Shown here piece after piece: positions 27,208 to 36,081 of a DNA stretch of 64,000 nt (its first letter is position 1; the number at the start of each line of letters is the position of its first letter). The notes beneath the pieces are model-generated. The model did not search any database and was not told where the DNA came from. It was given only the letters and a program-made list of their open reading frames with translations. Source of the DNA: Streptosporangiales bacterium (GTDB lineage: Bacteria > Actinomycetota > Actinomycetes > Streptosporangiales > WHSR01); NCBI GenBank assembly GCA_009379995.1, contig WHSR01000014.1:1-64000 (forward strand), in the 5' to 3' direction. The translations under genes were made by a program, and so were the position numbers.

Positions 27208-28119
27208 ATGAGCGCCATCACCGGGGTCCGGCCGACGGCGGCACGAGCCCCGTCGGAGCGACCACGGCGCCGGTCAGGTGGCGGCGCCGCGACGCGCCTG
27301 TGGCGGGCCAGCCCGCTGACCTACATCACGCTCGTCCTGACCATCGCCCTCTCGGCGTTCCCGATCTACTGGATGTTCGTCGTCGCCACCCGTACCAACG
27401 CCGTCGTCGGCGACGTGCCACCGCCGCTGCTCCCCGGCGGCAACCTGGGCGAGAACGTCGGCCGGCTGCTCGCCGCCAGGGACGCGAACTTCGCGAAGGG
27501 CCTGCTCAACTCCGCCATCGCCGCGAGTGCGGTGGCGCTCTCGACTGTGTTCTTCGCCTCGCTCGCCGGGTTCGCGTTCGCCAAGCTGCGGTTCCGCGGC
27601 CGGAACGCCCTGCTGCTGGTGGTCTTGGCCACGATGATGGTGCCGGTGCAGATGGGCATCATCCCGCTGTACATGATCATGGTGCGGCTCGGCTGGGCCG
27701 GCGAGCTGCAGGCGGTGATCGTGCCGTTCCTGGTGACCGGGTTCGGCGTGTTCATGATGCGCCAGTACGCCAGCCAGGCGGTACCCGACGAGCTCATCGA
27801 GGCCGCCCGGGTCGACGGCTGCTCCACCTTCCGCATCTACTGGAACGTGGTGCTGCCCGCGCTGCGGCCGGCGGCCGCGGTGCTGGGGTTGTTCACGTTC
27901 ATGCAGACCTGGAACGAGTTCATGTGGCCGCTGGCCGTGCTCAATCCGGACAACCCCACCGTCCAGTACTCGCTCAGCCAGCTCGCCAGCGCCTACTTCA
28001 ACGACTACACGCTGATGTTCGCCGGGACGCTGCTCTCCACCATCCCGTTGCTCATCGTCTTCTTCGTGTTCGGTCGGCAGATCATCGGAGGAATCATGGA
28101 AGGTGCGTTGAAGGCGTGA
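27208..28119 (+). CDS. cebG: ABC sugar permease (CebG type)
   Basis: This 303-residue membrane protein, the second half of the channel, has six helices and the EAA loop [16 protein letters not shown]. Several residues at the N-terminus are disordered and basic. The end overlaps the bglC start (GTGA), so the glucosidase is probably made in step with the transporter. Confidence 0.92.
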   Translation: MSAITGVRPTAARAPSERPRRRSGGGAATRLWRASPLTYITLVLTIALSAFPIYWMFVVATRTNAVVGDVPPPLLPGGNLGENVGRLLAARDANFAKGLLNSAIAASAVALSTVFFASLAGFAFAKLRFRGRNALLLVVLATMMVPVQMGIIPLYMIMVRLGWAGELQAVIVPFLVTGFGVFMMRQYASQAVPDELIEAARVDGCSTFRIYWNVVLPALRPAAAVLGLFTFMQTWNEFMWPLAVLNPDNPTVQYSLSQLASAYFNDYTLMFAGTLLSTIPLLIVFFVFGRQIIGGIMEGALKA

Positions 28120-29534
28120 CCACACACGAGGCTCAGCCGAAGACCCGGGTCGCAGTCCCGGACCGCGCCAGCCCGCCGTTCCCCGCGGACTTCCACTGGG
28201 GCGCGGCGACCGCTGCCTACCAGGTGGAGGGCGCCGCCCAGGAGGACGGGCGCGGCCCGTCCATCTGGGACACGTTCAGCCACACGCCGGGCAAGGTGCT
28301 CGGCGGGGACACCGGCGACGTGGCGGTTGACCAGTACCACCGCTACCGGGATGACGTCCAGCTCATGGCCGCGCTGGGGCTCACCGCGTATCGGTTCTCC
28401 ATATCGTGGCCGCGCGTGCGGCCGGCCGGGTCCGGCCCGAGCAACGAGCGCGGGCTGGACTTCTACCGCCGGCTGGTGGACGAGCTACTGGCGGCCGGCA
28501 TCGAGCCCTGGCCGACGCTCTACCACTGGGACCTTCCCCAGGCGGTGGAGGACGCCGGCGGCTGGCCGGAGCGCGAGACCGCGTACCGGTTCGCCGAGTA
28601 CGCCCAGCTCGTACACGACGCGTTGGGCGACCGGGTGAAGTCCTGGACGACCCTCAACGAGCCGTGGTGCTCGGCCTTCCTCGGCTACGGCTCGGGCGTG
28701 CACGCGCCCGGACGCCGTGACCCGGACGCCGCGGTACGTTCCGCCCACCACCTGCTGCTCGCGCACGGCCTGGCGGTCGAGGCGCTGCGCAGCCGGCGGC
28801 CGGACACACTGCGGGGCATCAGCCTCAACCTCTACCCGGTGTCCCCGGAGACCGACGCCGAGGAGGACCGCGACGCCGTCCGCCGCATCGACGGGCTGCA
28901 GAACCGGCTCTTCCTCGACCCCATCCTGCTCGGCCGCTACCCGGACGACGTGCTGGCCGATCTCGCCCAGCGGGTCGACCTCGGGCACATCAAGGACGGC
29001 GACCTGGCGACCATCGCGGCGCCGGTGGACATGCTGGGGATCAACTACTACAGGCGATACGCCGTTTCGGGTCTTCCCGGCCCGGTCACCCACTCACCCG
29101 AATGCTGGCCCGGCAGCGAACACGTCAGGTTCGTACCGCACGGCCTGCCCAGCACCGTCATGGACTGGGAGATCGACGAGTTCGGGCTGTTCGAGGTGCT
29201 GTACGGGCTGCACCGGGACTACCCCTGCCCGCCGCTGTACGTGACCGAGAACGGTGCCGCCTTCGACGACGAGCTGACCGCCGACGGCACCGTACGCGAC
29301 ACCCAGCGGATCGCCTACCTGGACGCGCACCTGCGGGCCTCCCACGCGGCGATCCGGACCGGCGTGCCGTTGCGCGGCTACTTCGCCTGGTCGCTGCTGG
29401 ACAACTTCGAATGGGCGATGGGGTACGCGAAGCGGTTCGGCCTCGTGTACGTCGACTTCCCCACCCAGCGGAGGATCCCGAAGGACAGCGCCTGGTGGTA
29501 CGCCGGGGTGATCCGGCGGGGCGGCCTGCCCTGA
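28116..29534 (+). CDS. bglC: Beta-glucosidase, glycoside hydrolase family 1
   Basis: This 472-residue cytoplasmic GH1 enzyme splits imported cellobiose into glucose. The acid/base Glu182 is in TLNEPW and the nucleophile Glu378 in YVTENG. The [15 protein letters not shown] signature is near residue 26. The start is GTG at 28116, overlapping the cebG stop, which gives the family's N-terminus; the open frame runs much further upstream only because of base composition. The operon ends at the strong hairpin at 29548. Confidence 0.95.
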   Translation: MTTHEAQPKTRVAVPDRASPPFPADFHWGAATAAYQVEGAAQEDGRGPSIWDTFSHTPGKVLGGDTGDVAVDQYHRYRDDVQLMAALGLTAYRFSISWPRVRPAGSGPSNERGLDFYRRLVDELLAAGIEPWPTLYHWDLPQAVEDAGGWPERETAYRFAEYAQLVHDALGDRVKSWTTLNEPWCSAFLGYGSGVHAPGRRDPDAAVRSAHHLLLAHGLAVEALRSRRPDTLRGISLNLYPVSPETDAEEDRDAVRRIDGLQNRLFLDPILLGRYPDDVLADLAQRVDLGHIKDGDLATIAAPVDMLGINYYRRYAVSGLPGPVTHSPECWPGSEHVRFVPHGLPSTVMDWEIDEFGLFEVLYGLHRDYPCPPLYVTENGAAFDDELTADGTVRDTQRIAYLDAHLRASHAAIRTGVPLRGYFAWSLLDNFEWAMGYAKRFGLVYVDFPTQRRIPKDSAWWYAGVIRRGGLP

Positions 29535-29547
29535 GTCCCTAGCTCTC

Positions 29548-29610
29548 TTGCCCGTGATCTTGCAGAAATTCAAACCGGCGGGTTTTGAATTTCTGCAAGA
29601 TCACGGGCAA
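29548..29610. terminator. Long bidirectional terminator between bglC and the MaoC gene
   Basis: The 27-base arms 29548-29574 and 29584-29610 are perfect reverse complements (TTGCCCGTGATCTTGCAG... and its partner), with a 9-base loop. The genes on both sides converge on it. The outer half shares the CCCGTGATCTTGCAG core with the hairpin at 15497. The inner half is AT-rich (AAATTCAAA). Confidence 0.85.
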
Positions 29611-29627
29611 AGGGGAGCTAAGGCAGG

Positions 29628-30053
29628 CTACGCGAGCTGGACGACGGCGCGGGCCCTGGTGAGGATGGTGGCGTCGCCGGCCTTGGCGGTGATCGCTACC
29701 GCCACCTTGCCGTCGCCGAGCTTCTCCTCCACCTTCCCGCCCACCTGGATGGTCGCCCCCTCCTCGTCGGGTACGACCACCGGGGCGGAGAACCGGACGC
29801 CGTACTCGACCACCGCACCCGGGTCGCCGGCCCAGTCGGTCAGCAGCCGGCCCGCCTCGGCCATCGTGTACATGCCGTGTGCGATCACGTCCGGCAGCCC
29901 GACGGCCTTGGCGAACCGCTCGTTCCAGTGGATCGGGTTGAAGTCGCCGGAGGCACCCGCGTACATCACCAGGTTCAGCCGCTGCACCGGGTAGGTCTGC
30001 GCCGGGATCTCGGCACCGACCTCGACCTCGTCGTACTTCGGCCTGGTCGCCAT
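29628..30053 (-). CDS. hadB: MaoC-like dehydratase (HadB-like catalytic subunit)
   Basis: This 141-residue hot-dog-fold protein has the hydratase-2 motif SGDFNPIHWNERFAKAVG. Asp37 and His42 are the expected catalytic pair. With the upstream subunit it should form a (3R)-hydroxyacyl-ACP/CoA dehydratase for fatty-acid synthesis, as HadAB does in mycobacteria. It starts 12 bases after its partner and ends at the bidirectional terminator. Confidence 0.9.
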   Translation of the reverse strand: MATRPKYDEVEVGAEIPAQTYPVQRLNLVMYAGASGDFNPIHWNERFAKAVGLPDVIAHGMYTMAEAGRLLTDWAGDPGAVVEYGVRFSAPVVVPDEEGATIQVGGKVEEKLGDGKVAVAITAKAGDATILTRARAVVQLA

Positions 30054-30065
30054 GTCGTCGCCTCC

Positions 30066-30515
30066 TCAGCCCTCGGCGCCGCGCTCGACAAGGGACGAGT
30101 ACGCCGTGCAGACGTGCTCGCCCTCGGGCGTGGCCAGCTCCACCTTGGTGGTCATCAGCTCGTTGCGCCCCGCGGTACGGATGTCCTCGACGGTCGCGGT
30201 CGCCAGCAGCACGTCCCCGGCGTGGATCGGCCGGGTGTAGACGAACCGCTGCTCGCCGTGCACGACCCGGCCGTAGTCCAGGCCGAGATCCGGATCCGCG
30301 ACGGCGCGCCCGCCGGCCGCCATCGTGATCGCGATCGCGAAGGTAGGCGGGGCTATGACGTCCGGATGGCCGAGCGCGCGCGCCGCCTCCTGGTCCCGGT
30401 ACGCGGGGTTGGGATCGCCGATCGCATTGGCGAACTCCTTGATCTTCACCCGGCTGACCTCGTACGGCTCGTCCGGCGGATAGGACCGCCCGATGAAGTC
30501 ACGGTTGAGTGCCAT
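30066..30515 (-). CDS. hadA: MaoC-like dehydratase (HadA-like non-catalytic subunit)
   Basis: This 149-residue hot-dog protein (MALNRDFIGRSYPP) is the partner of the next gene. The position of the catalytic His is taken by Tyr in GDPNPAYRDQEAA, as expected for the substrate-binding, non-catalytic HadA subunit. The ATG at 30515 overlaps the stop of the SDR gene (TGATG), which favours it over the TTG just before. Confidence 0.9.
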   Translation of the reverse strand: MALNRDFIGRSYPPDEPYEVSRVKIKEFANAIGDPNPAYRDQEAARALGHPDVIAPPTFAIAITMAAGGRAVADPDLGLDYGRVVHGEQRFVYTRPIHAGDVLLATATVEDIRTAGRNELMTTKVELATPEGEHVCTAYSSLVERGAEG

Positions 30516-31327
30516 CAACCCATCGCTCCCAACTGTCCTCCGGCTACGGGGATGGTGACCCCGCTGACGAAATCGGCGTCCGAGGAGACGAGGAACGCAT
30601 GAACGTTCGCGACGTCCTCCGGTTGGCCGGGGCGGCCCAGGGCTATCAGCATCACCGCCATGTCCCGCAGGTTCTGCGGGATGCCGATGTCGGAACCCTC
30701 CTCCTTTGGCGCGGTGAGGCGGGTCTCGATGAAGCCGGGAGCCACCGCGTTGACGTTGATGCCGAACGGGCCCAGCTCCCGGGCAAGTGTCTTGGTGGTG
30801 GCGATGACCGCGCCCTTGGCCGCCGTGTAGTTGTACTGACCGACGTTGCCGGTCATCGCGGCCGAGGAGGAGGTGAAGTTGATCTTACGGTGGTAGGCGA
30901 CCTTCCCCTGCTCGGCGATCTCCTGCTTGGCCACGTCCCGAAGGTACGGCATGGCCGCGAGCGTGGTGTGGTACGCGGTCCGGAGGTTGACGTCCAGCAC
31001 GAAGTCGAGCGTTTCGTCGTCCATCCGGTGGAACATCCGGTCCCGGGTGATACCCGCGTTGTTGACGACGATGTCGAGCTTTCCGAAGCGCTCCACAGCG
31101 GTCCGCACGAGGCGCTTGGCGGCATCGAGGGAGATAGTGTCGTCGGTGCTCACGGCCGCCTGGCCGCCGTCCCGCCCGATCAGCTCGGCGGTCTCGTTCG
31201 CCGGCTCGGGGTCGACGTCGTTGACCACGACGGCGGCACCGTCCCGGGCGAGCCGTACCGCGGTTGCCCTACCGATGCCCCGGCCGGCGCCGGTGACGAC
31301 GGCGACCCTGCCCTCCAGCCGACCCAT
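30515..31327 (-). CDS. Short-chain dehydrogenase/reductase, FabG/HSD17B4-like
   Basis: This 270-residue SDR has the cofactor motif TGAGRGIG (12-19), NNAG (89-92), and the active-site Ser154, Tyr167 and Lys171 (YNYTAAK). It probably interconverts 3-ketoacyl and 3-hydroxyacyl thioesters. The tail extends with PVAGGQLGAMG. It lies between rpmG and hadA, which are adjacent in related genomes, and overlaps hadA. A reductase next to the matching dehydratase makes a two-step fatty-acyl module. Confidence 0.9.
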   Translation of the reverse strand: MGRLEGRVAVVTGAGRGIGRATAVRLARDGAAVVVNDVDPEPANETAELIGRDGGQAAVSTDDTISLDAAKRLVRTAVERFGKLDIVVNNAGITRDRMFHRMDDETLDFVLDVNLRTAYHTTLAAMPYLRDVAKQEIAEQGKVAYHRKINFTSSSAAMTGNVGQYNYTAAKGAVIATTKTLARELGPFGINVNAVAPGFIETRLTAPKEEGSDIGIPQNLRDMAVMLIALGRPGQPEDVANVHAFLVSSDADFVSGVTIPVAGGQLGAMG

Positions 31328-31372
31328 AGGGGGACGTTAACAGAACGCCGTTCGGTTCGGTGCGGGCAGGGA

Positions 31373-31543
31373 CTAGCGCGTTTCCCGGTGGGCCTGGTGC
31401 CGCCGGCAGTTCGGGCAGTACTTCCGAAGCTCGAGCCGGTCGGGGTTGTTCCGCCGGTTCTTGCGGGTGATGTAGTTGCGGTGCTTGCACTCCTGACAGG
31501 CCAGCGTGATCTTCGGCCGAACATCGGTGGTCTTGGTTGCCAC
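31373..31543 (-). CDS. rpmG: 50S ribosomal protein L33
   Basis: This 56-residue L33 has a zinc ribbon: CQEC at residues 15-18 and CPNC at about 44-47. It is the zinc-containing form. It begins at GTG 31543 ([19 protein letters not shown]) with AGGAGGGG ten bases before. The upstream in-frame ATG at 31615 lies inside tRNA-Met and is rejected. It lies in the usual rpmG-had neighbourhood. Confidence 0.95.
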   Translation of the reverse strand: MATKTTDVRPKITLACQECKHRNYITRKNRRNNPDRLELRKYCPNCRRHQAHRETR

Positions 31544-31585
31544 GGTGGAGTGCCCCTCCTGGCTGGCTGAATGCGTGGTCCTGCG

Positions 31586-31658
31586 TAGCGGAGGCCGGAC
31601 TCGAACCGGCGACACAGCGATTATGAGCCGCTTGCTCTGCCTCCTGAGCTACTCCGCC
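31586..31658 (-). tRNA. tRNA-Met (anticodon CAT, elongator type)
   Basis: The 73-base cloverleaf begins GGCGGAGTAGCTCAGGAGG. The anticodon stem-loop is AGCGGCTCATAATCGCT with anticodon CAT, and the T-arm is CCGGTTCGAGTCCGG. The first acceptor pair is G-U as read here. It lacks the three G-C pairs of an initiator anticodon stem. Confidence 0.94.
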
Positions 31659-31758
31659 CCCGGCCGCCGATCGACGGGCGACCGGTAATCAGGGTAGCGG
31701 AACGCGCCGACGGTTCGGCAGTGCCGATCGGCGATACCCGTCGGCGCGTTTACCGCAG

Positions 31759-31831
31759 AGCCCCCTTACGGACTCGAACCGTAGACCTTCTCCTTACCAT
31801 GGAGACGCTCTGCCGACTGAGCTAAGGGGGC
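31759..31831 (-). tRNA. tRNA-Thr (anticodon GGT)
   Basis: The 73-base cloverleaf starts GCCCCCTTAGCTCAGTCGG. The anticodon arm is TCTCCATGGTAAGGAGA with anticodon GGT, and the T-arm is TACGGTTCGAGTCCGTA. The tRNA-Thr, tRNA-Met, rpmG order is the usual one in actinobacteria. Confidence 0.95.
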
Positions 31832-31981
31832 ATGGCGAGACAGCAAGAGTGGAGCATACCCGCCGTCCCGCGCAACTCGAAATCGACTGCCGGTCTTCCC
31901 GGTGACCCGTACGCTTTCGCACACAGAGGCAGCGGAGTACCATACATCACATAAAATCTTTAATAGGGGGGTTCGTGGCTC

Positions 31982-32071
31982 ATGAGTCCGATCGGCGCGT
32001 CGGGGGGGTATGAGCAAGGGAGGACGCACAGAGCCGGCAATCGGGAGCGCTTCGAGGTGGACCCGTCGTGA
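31982..32071 (+). CDS. Possible 29-codon leader ORF before the acyl-CoA dehydrogenase
   Basis: ATG at 31982 opens a 29-codon frame (MSPIGASGGYEQGRTHR...) whose TGA overlaps the GTG start of the next gene. A G-run (GGGGGG) lies upstream at a wide distance. It could couple translation or be chance. An AT-rich stretch at about 31948-31966 looks like the promoter region. Confidence 0.25.
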   Translation: MSPIGASGGYEQGRTHRAGNRERFEVDPS

Positions 32072-33225
32072 CCCGACTATCCGAGGAAGAGCAGGCCATC
32101 GTCGAGGTGGTGGCGGAGTTCGTGGACCGGGAGGTCCGTGAGCGGGTCCGCGACCTCGAACACGCCAACGCCTACCCAGAAGACCTCATCGAGCAGATGA
32201 AACGGATGGGGGTCTTCGGGCTATGCATTCCGGAGCCGTACGGAAGCGTCGGGGTGTCGGCGTCGTGCTTCGCCCTGGTGACCGAGGAGCTGTCCCGGGG
32301 CTGGATGAGTCTGGCCGGCGCCATGGGTGGACATTCCGTCGTGTCCCACCTGCTCACCCGCTTCGGCACGGAGGAACAAAAGAAGCGCTACCTACCTCGG
32401 ATGGCCACCGGCGAACTGCGCGCCACCATGGCGCTCACCGAGCCGGGCGGCGGCTCCGACCTGCAGCACATGCGGACGATCGCCCGCCGCACCGGCGACG
32501 CGTACGTGGTCAACGGGACCAAGACCTGGATCACCAACGCCCGGCGATCCGGACTCGTCGCGCTGCTGTGCCGGACGGATCCGCAGGCCCAGCCGCCGCA
32601 CCGCGGGATCAGCGTGCTGCTGGTGGAGCGCGAGACCGGCTACACCGTCTCCCGCGACCTGTCCAAGCTCGGCTACAAGGGCGTGGAGAGCTGTGAGGTC
32701 GTCCTCGACGACGTCGAGGTGGGCTCGGACGCGCTGCTGGGCGGCGAGGAGGGCCATGGGTTCGCGCAGATGATGCGCGGCCTGGAGGTGGGGCGCATCC
32801 AGGTGGCCGCCCGCGCCGTGGGCGTGGCCCGGGCGGCGTTCGAGGACGCGCTGCGCTACGCGCAGGAGCGGCACAGCTTCGGCCGGCCCATCTGGCAGCA
32901 CCAGTCGGTTGGCAACTACCTTGCCGACATGGCTACCCAGCTCAGTGCCGCTCGGCTGCTGATGCTGGACGCGGCCGAGCGGCTCGACTCCGCCGGGCGC
33001 TGCGACCTCGAGGCGGGGATGGCCAAGCTCTTCGCCTCCGAGGCATGCATGCAGATCGCCCTCAACGCCATGCGCATCCACGGCGGCTACGGGTATTCGA
33101 CCGAGTTCGACATCGAACGGTACTTCCGCGACGCCCCCTTGATGATCATCGGCGAGGGGACCAACGAGATTCAGCGCAACGTGATCGCCAAGCAACTCGT
33201 CAGCCGTCACCCGGTCGCCGGCTGA
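32068..33225 (+). CDS. Acyl-CoA dehydrogenase
   Basis: This 385-residue FAD enzyme makes the first double bond of acyl-CoA breakdown. It shows the family blocks MALTEPGGGSDLQHM, TWITNARRSG, RIQVAARAVGVARAAFEDAL and, at the end, GEGTNEIQRNV with the catalytic base Glu363. The GTG start at 32068 has GAGGTGG seven bases upstream. It leads a four-gene operon with a hydratase/isomerase, a DUF35 protein and a thiolase-like enzyme. The substrate is unknown. Confidence 0.93.
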   Translation: MTRLSEEEQAIVEVVAEFVDREVRERVRDLEHANAYPEDLIEQMKRMGVFGLCIPEPYGSVGVSASCFALVTEELSRGWMSLAGAMGGHSVVSHLLTRFGTEEQKKRYLPRMATGELRATMALTEPGGGSDLQHMRTIARRTGDAYVVNGTKTWITNARRSGLVALLCRTDPQAQPPHRGISVLLVERETGYTVSRDLSKLGYKGVESCEVVLDDVEVGSDALLGGEEGHGFAQMMRGLEVGRIQVAARAVGVARAAFEDALRYAQERHSFGRPIWQHQSVGNYLADMATQLSAARLLMLDAAERLDSAGRCDLEAGMAKLFASEACMQIALNAMRIHGGYGYSTEFDIERYFRDAPLMIIGEGTNEIQRNVIAKQLVSRHPVAG

Positions 33226-33250
33226 GGAACGAGGAGGGGGAAGCCGACAC

Positions 33251-34072
33251 ATGGGCGAGGCCGATCCCCGCGTCTTGGTCGCCGACCAGGAGCGGGTGAG
33301 AACTGTCACGATCAACGTGCCGGCCAAGCGCAACGCCATCGACGTCGTTACCAGGGACGAGCTGGCTCAGGTGCTCGCCGAGGCGATGGACGACCCGGAG
33401 GTACGTGCGCTGGTACTGACCGGCGCCGGGGGCACCTTCAGCTCCGGCGGCGACGTGTCCCAGATGCCGCGCGGGAAGACCGCCGGCGAGGCCCCTGGCG
33501 AGACCGGTGGCGAGGGCGCGTCCGGCGCCCGGGCCCGCCTGGAGATCATGGGGACGGTGGTACGCCACCTCGTCGCCGGGCCCAAGCCGGTGGTCGCGGC
33601 CGTAGAGGGGTACGCCTTCGGCGCGGGCCTGTCCCTCGTGGCGGCCTGCGACCATGTCGTAGCCGCGCGGAACGCCCGCTTCTGCTGCGCGTTCGGCCGC
33701 GTCGGGCTGCTCGCCGACGCGGGGGCGCTGTGGACGCTGCCGCAGCGCGTCGGCTTGGGGGCCGCCAAGGAACTGCTGATGTTCTCCGACGTCATCGACG
33801 CCGAGCGGGCGCACGCCCTCGGGCTGGTGGACCACGTCACCGAGCCGGGAGACGCGCTCCGGGCCGCCGGCGAGCGTGCCGCGCGGCTCGCCGACGCGGC
33901 CCCGCTGCCCATCGCGAAGACCAAGGAGATGCTCGCCCGCTGGCCGCTTACCGTCGACGAGGTGCTCGACGAGGAGGTGAGCACCCAGGCACGGCTGTGG
34001 GCCAGCGCGGACTTCGCAGAGGGCGCCGCGGCGTTCCTCGAGCGCCGCGCGCCACGGTTCGAAGGGAAGTGA
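33251..34072 (+). CDS. Enoyl-CoA hydratase/isomerase family protein, PaaG-like
   Basis: This 273-residue crotonase-fold enzyme has an oxyanion-hole segment GAGGTFSSGGDVSQM. The region AFGAGLSLVAACDHVVAARN, then FGRVGLLADAGALW, lacks the two glutamates of true crotonases. It instead has the Asp of PaaG-type isomerases (ADAG). It may hydrate or isomerise an enoyl-CoA. It follows the dehydrogenase by 25 bases and overlaps the DUF35 gene by four. Confidence 0.88.
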   Translation: MGEADPRVLVADQERVRTVTINVPAKRNAIDVVTRDELAQVLAEAMDDPEVRALVLTGAGGTFSSGGDVSQMPRGKTAGEAPGETGGEGASGARARLEIMGTVVRHLVAGPKPVVAAVEGYAFGAGLSLVAACDHVVAARNARFCCAFGRVGLLADAGALWTLPQRVGLGAAKELLMFSDVIDAERAHALGLVDHVTEPGDALRAAGERAARLADAAPLPIAKTKEMLARWPLTVDEVLDEEVSTQARLWASADFAEGAAAFLERRAPRFEGK

Positions 34073-34491
34073 GACCGATAACGGCAGAGGGGGCTAGCGA
34101 GGCGGTTCCGGGACGGACCTACGCGGCGGGCCTCGCCGAGGGAAGGCTGCTGTTTCAGGAGTGTGGGGACTGCTGGCGCGCGGTCTTCTTCCCGCGGGTG
34201 GCCTGCCCGCACTGTGGCGGCCGTGCGCTGCGCTACCGGGAAAGCCGCGGTTTCGGCACGGTCTACGCCACGACCTCGGTGTATCGCCGGTCCGGGGAGC
34301 CGTACGACGTGTCGCTGATCGATCTCGACGAGGGGTTCCGGATGATGTCACGGGTGGACGGTCCGCCCGCCGAGGACGTCGAGGTGGGCATGCGGGTCCG
34401 CTTCGCGGTGGAGACCGTCGACGGCGAGCCGGTCGCCGTGTTCCGTCCGGCGGCGAACGGGGACGGACCGACGACCGGGGCGCGGCGATGA
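34069..34491 (+). CDS. DUF35 zinc-ribbon/OB-fold protein
   Basis: This 140-residue protein has a rubredoxin-like zinc ribbon (CGDCWRAVFFPRVACPHCG) and an OB-fold (GTVYATTSVYRRSGEPYDV). DUF35 proteins bind thiolase-like partners; in steroid degradation the DUF35 part of ChsH2 is needed by the Ltp2 aldolase. The start GTG at 34069 overlaps the upstream stop, and the ATG of the thiolase overlaps its own stop. Such tight coupling supports a complex. Confidence 0.9.
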   Translation: MRPITAEGASEAVPGRTYAAGLAEGRLLFQECGDCWRAVFFPRVACPHCGGRALRYRESRGFGTVYATTSVYRRSGEPYDVSLIDLDEGFRMMSRVDGPPAEDVEVGMRVRFAVETVDGEPVAVFRPAANGDGPTTGARR

Positions 34492-35663
34492 CCGGGACCG
34501 ACCAAGTGGGCGGGCCGACGAAGGGGCGGATCGCGGTAGTGGGGGTGGCCGAGTCGGACCTGGGGAAGGTCACCGACGGACTCACCCCGCTGGACCTGGC
34601 CGCCCAGGCGGCCGGCGCCGCCCTCGCCGAGGCCGGCCTGACCAAGGACGACGTCGACGGGCTGTTCAGCGCGTCCTCGTACCACCCCAACGCCACCCTG
34701 GAGGTCGGCGAGTACCTGGGGATCCGACCCCGCTACAGCGACGGCAGCAGCATCGGCGGCAGCTCGTTCGTCTCCCACCTGCTGCACGCCGCGGCGGCGA
34801 TCGAGGCCGGGATGTGCGAGGTCGCGCTGATCGCGTACGGGAGCACCCAGCGTTCCGACGGCGGCCGGTTGATCACCCCGTCCCGGCCGATGCCGTACGA
34901 GGCGCCGTACCATCCGCGCTTCCCGGTGAGCATGTACGCGCTCGCCGCGTCGCGGCACATGTACGAGTACGGCACCACCCGGGAGCAACTGGCCGAGGTG
35001 GCCGTCGCGGCGCGGGAATGGGCCCGACTCAACCCCAAGGCGTTCCTGCGCGACCCGCTCACCGTCGAGGACGTGCTGGCCTCGCGCATGGTGTCCAGCC
35101 CGCTGACCGTGCGCGATTGCTGTCTGGTCACCGATGGCGGCGGCGCGGTGGTGGTGACGAGCGCGGAACGCGCCCGGGATCTCCGGGGCGACCCGATCTA
35201 CCTGCTCGGTGGCGGCGAGGCGCACCACCACCGCAACATCTCGCAGATGCCGGACCTCACGGTCACCGCGGCGGTCGACTCGGGCTCGCGTGCGTTCGCC
35301 GCGGCCGGGCTGCTGCCCGAGGACGTCGACGTCGTGCAGCTCTACGACGCGTTTACCGTCAACGTGCTGCTGTTCCTGGAGGACCTCGGCTTCTGTGAGA
35401 AGGGCGAGGGCGGTGCGTTCGTCTCCGGCGGTCGCATCGCTCCGGGCGGCGAGCTGCCTGTCAACACCAACGGCGGCGGCCTGTCGTACTGCCATCCCGG
35501 CATGTACGGGATCTTCGTTGTCATCGAGGCGGTACGGCAGCTGCGCGGCGAGGGAGGCGACCGGCAGGTCGCAGGCGCCCAGGTGGCGCTGGCGCACGGC
35601 AACGGCGGTGTGCTGTCCAGCCAGGTGACCGCGCTGCTCGGTACCGCCGCCGCGCTCGGCTGA
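34488..35663 (+). CDS. Thiolase-like/lipid-transfer protein without nucleophilic cysteine (possible acyl-CoA aldolase)
   Basis: This 391-residue thiolase-fold protein has the end stretch NTNGGGLSYCHPGMYG and AHGNGGVLS. At the place of the thiolase nucleophile it reads SIGGSSFVSHLL, with no cysteine. That is what is seen in Ltp2-like proteins that cleave by retro-aldol reaction with a DUF35 partner. It is therefore probably not a thiolase. It is last in the operon. Confidence 0.85.
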   Translation: MTGTDQVGGPTKGRIAVVGVAESDLGKVTDGLTPLDLAAQAAGAALAEAGLTKDDVDGLFSASSYHPNATLEVGEYLGIRPRYSDGSSIGGSSFVSHLLHAAAAIEAGMCEVALIAYGSTQRSDGGRLITPSRPMPYEAPYHPRFPVSMYALAASRHMYEYGTTREQLAEVAVAAREWARLNPKAFLRDPLTVEDVLASRMVSSPLTVRDCCLVTDGGGAVVVTSAERARDLRGDPIYLLGGGEAHHHRNISQMPDLTVTAAVDSGSRAFAAAGLLPEDVDVVQLYDAFTVNVLLFLEDLGFCEKGEGGAFVSGGRIAPGGELPVNTNGGGLSYCHPGMYGIFVVIEAVRQLRGEGGDRQVAGAQVALAHGNGGVLSSQVTALLGTAAALG

Positions 35664-35696
35664 GCTCGCCCCGGACGGGCGTGTTAGATTCCCGGC

Positions 35697-36053
35697 ATGT
35701 CCAGCCCTGCCGAGGTCCCGCGGGACGAGGTGGCCGCGGCCCTCGCGGCCCGGCGGGAGCTCGGACCCGACTTCGAGCCCGAGGTCATCGATTCGCTGGT
35801 GGACCGGATCGACAGGGTGATCGACGCCCGGGTACAGGCCCGGCTCGCCGAGTCGTTCGAGGACAGCAAGAAGAAGACGGCCGACGACGACGGCGCGATC
35901 TGGCTCGCCCTCGGATCGTTGGGCTTGGGCATCCCGATCACCGCGATATCGGGCGGGACCGGCGGTGTGTGGGGCATCATCGCCGTCTGGAGCGGCATCG
36001 CAGTCGTCAACCTCGCGTACGCGATAGGACGGGTGGGCCGCGGCAGGCGTTAG
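35697..36053 (+). CDS. Small membrane protein of unknown function
   Basis: This 118-residue protein has a hydrophilic, helical N-terminal half (residues 1-65, rich in Asp, Glu and Arg) and two membrane helices (about 67-86 and 88-109). It ends in a basic tail, GRVGRGRR. The charge pattern suggests a cytoplasmic N-terminus. It has its own short upstream gap of 33 bases after the thiolase-like gene and may share that transcript. I do not recognise a family. Confidence 0.75.
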   Translation: MSSPAEVPRDEVAAALAARRELGPDFEPEVIDSLVDRIDRVIDARVQARLAESFEDSKKKTADDDGAIWLALGSLGLGIPITAISGGTGGVWGIIAVWSGIAVVNLAYAIGRVGRGRR

Positions 36054-36081
36054 CTCAGATCGCGGGCGTTCGGAGCTCCGT

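Noticed and set aside
31373-31615. Longer L33 starting at 31615
   Set aside because: It would run through tRNA-Met; GTG 31543 with a good ribosome-binding site fits L33 length.
34488-35663. Ordinary thiolase
   Set aside because: The nucleophilic cysteine is absent and a DUF35 partner is present, so an aldolase-type role is more likely.
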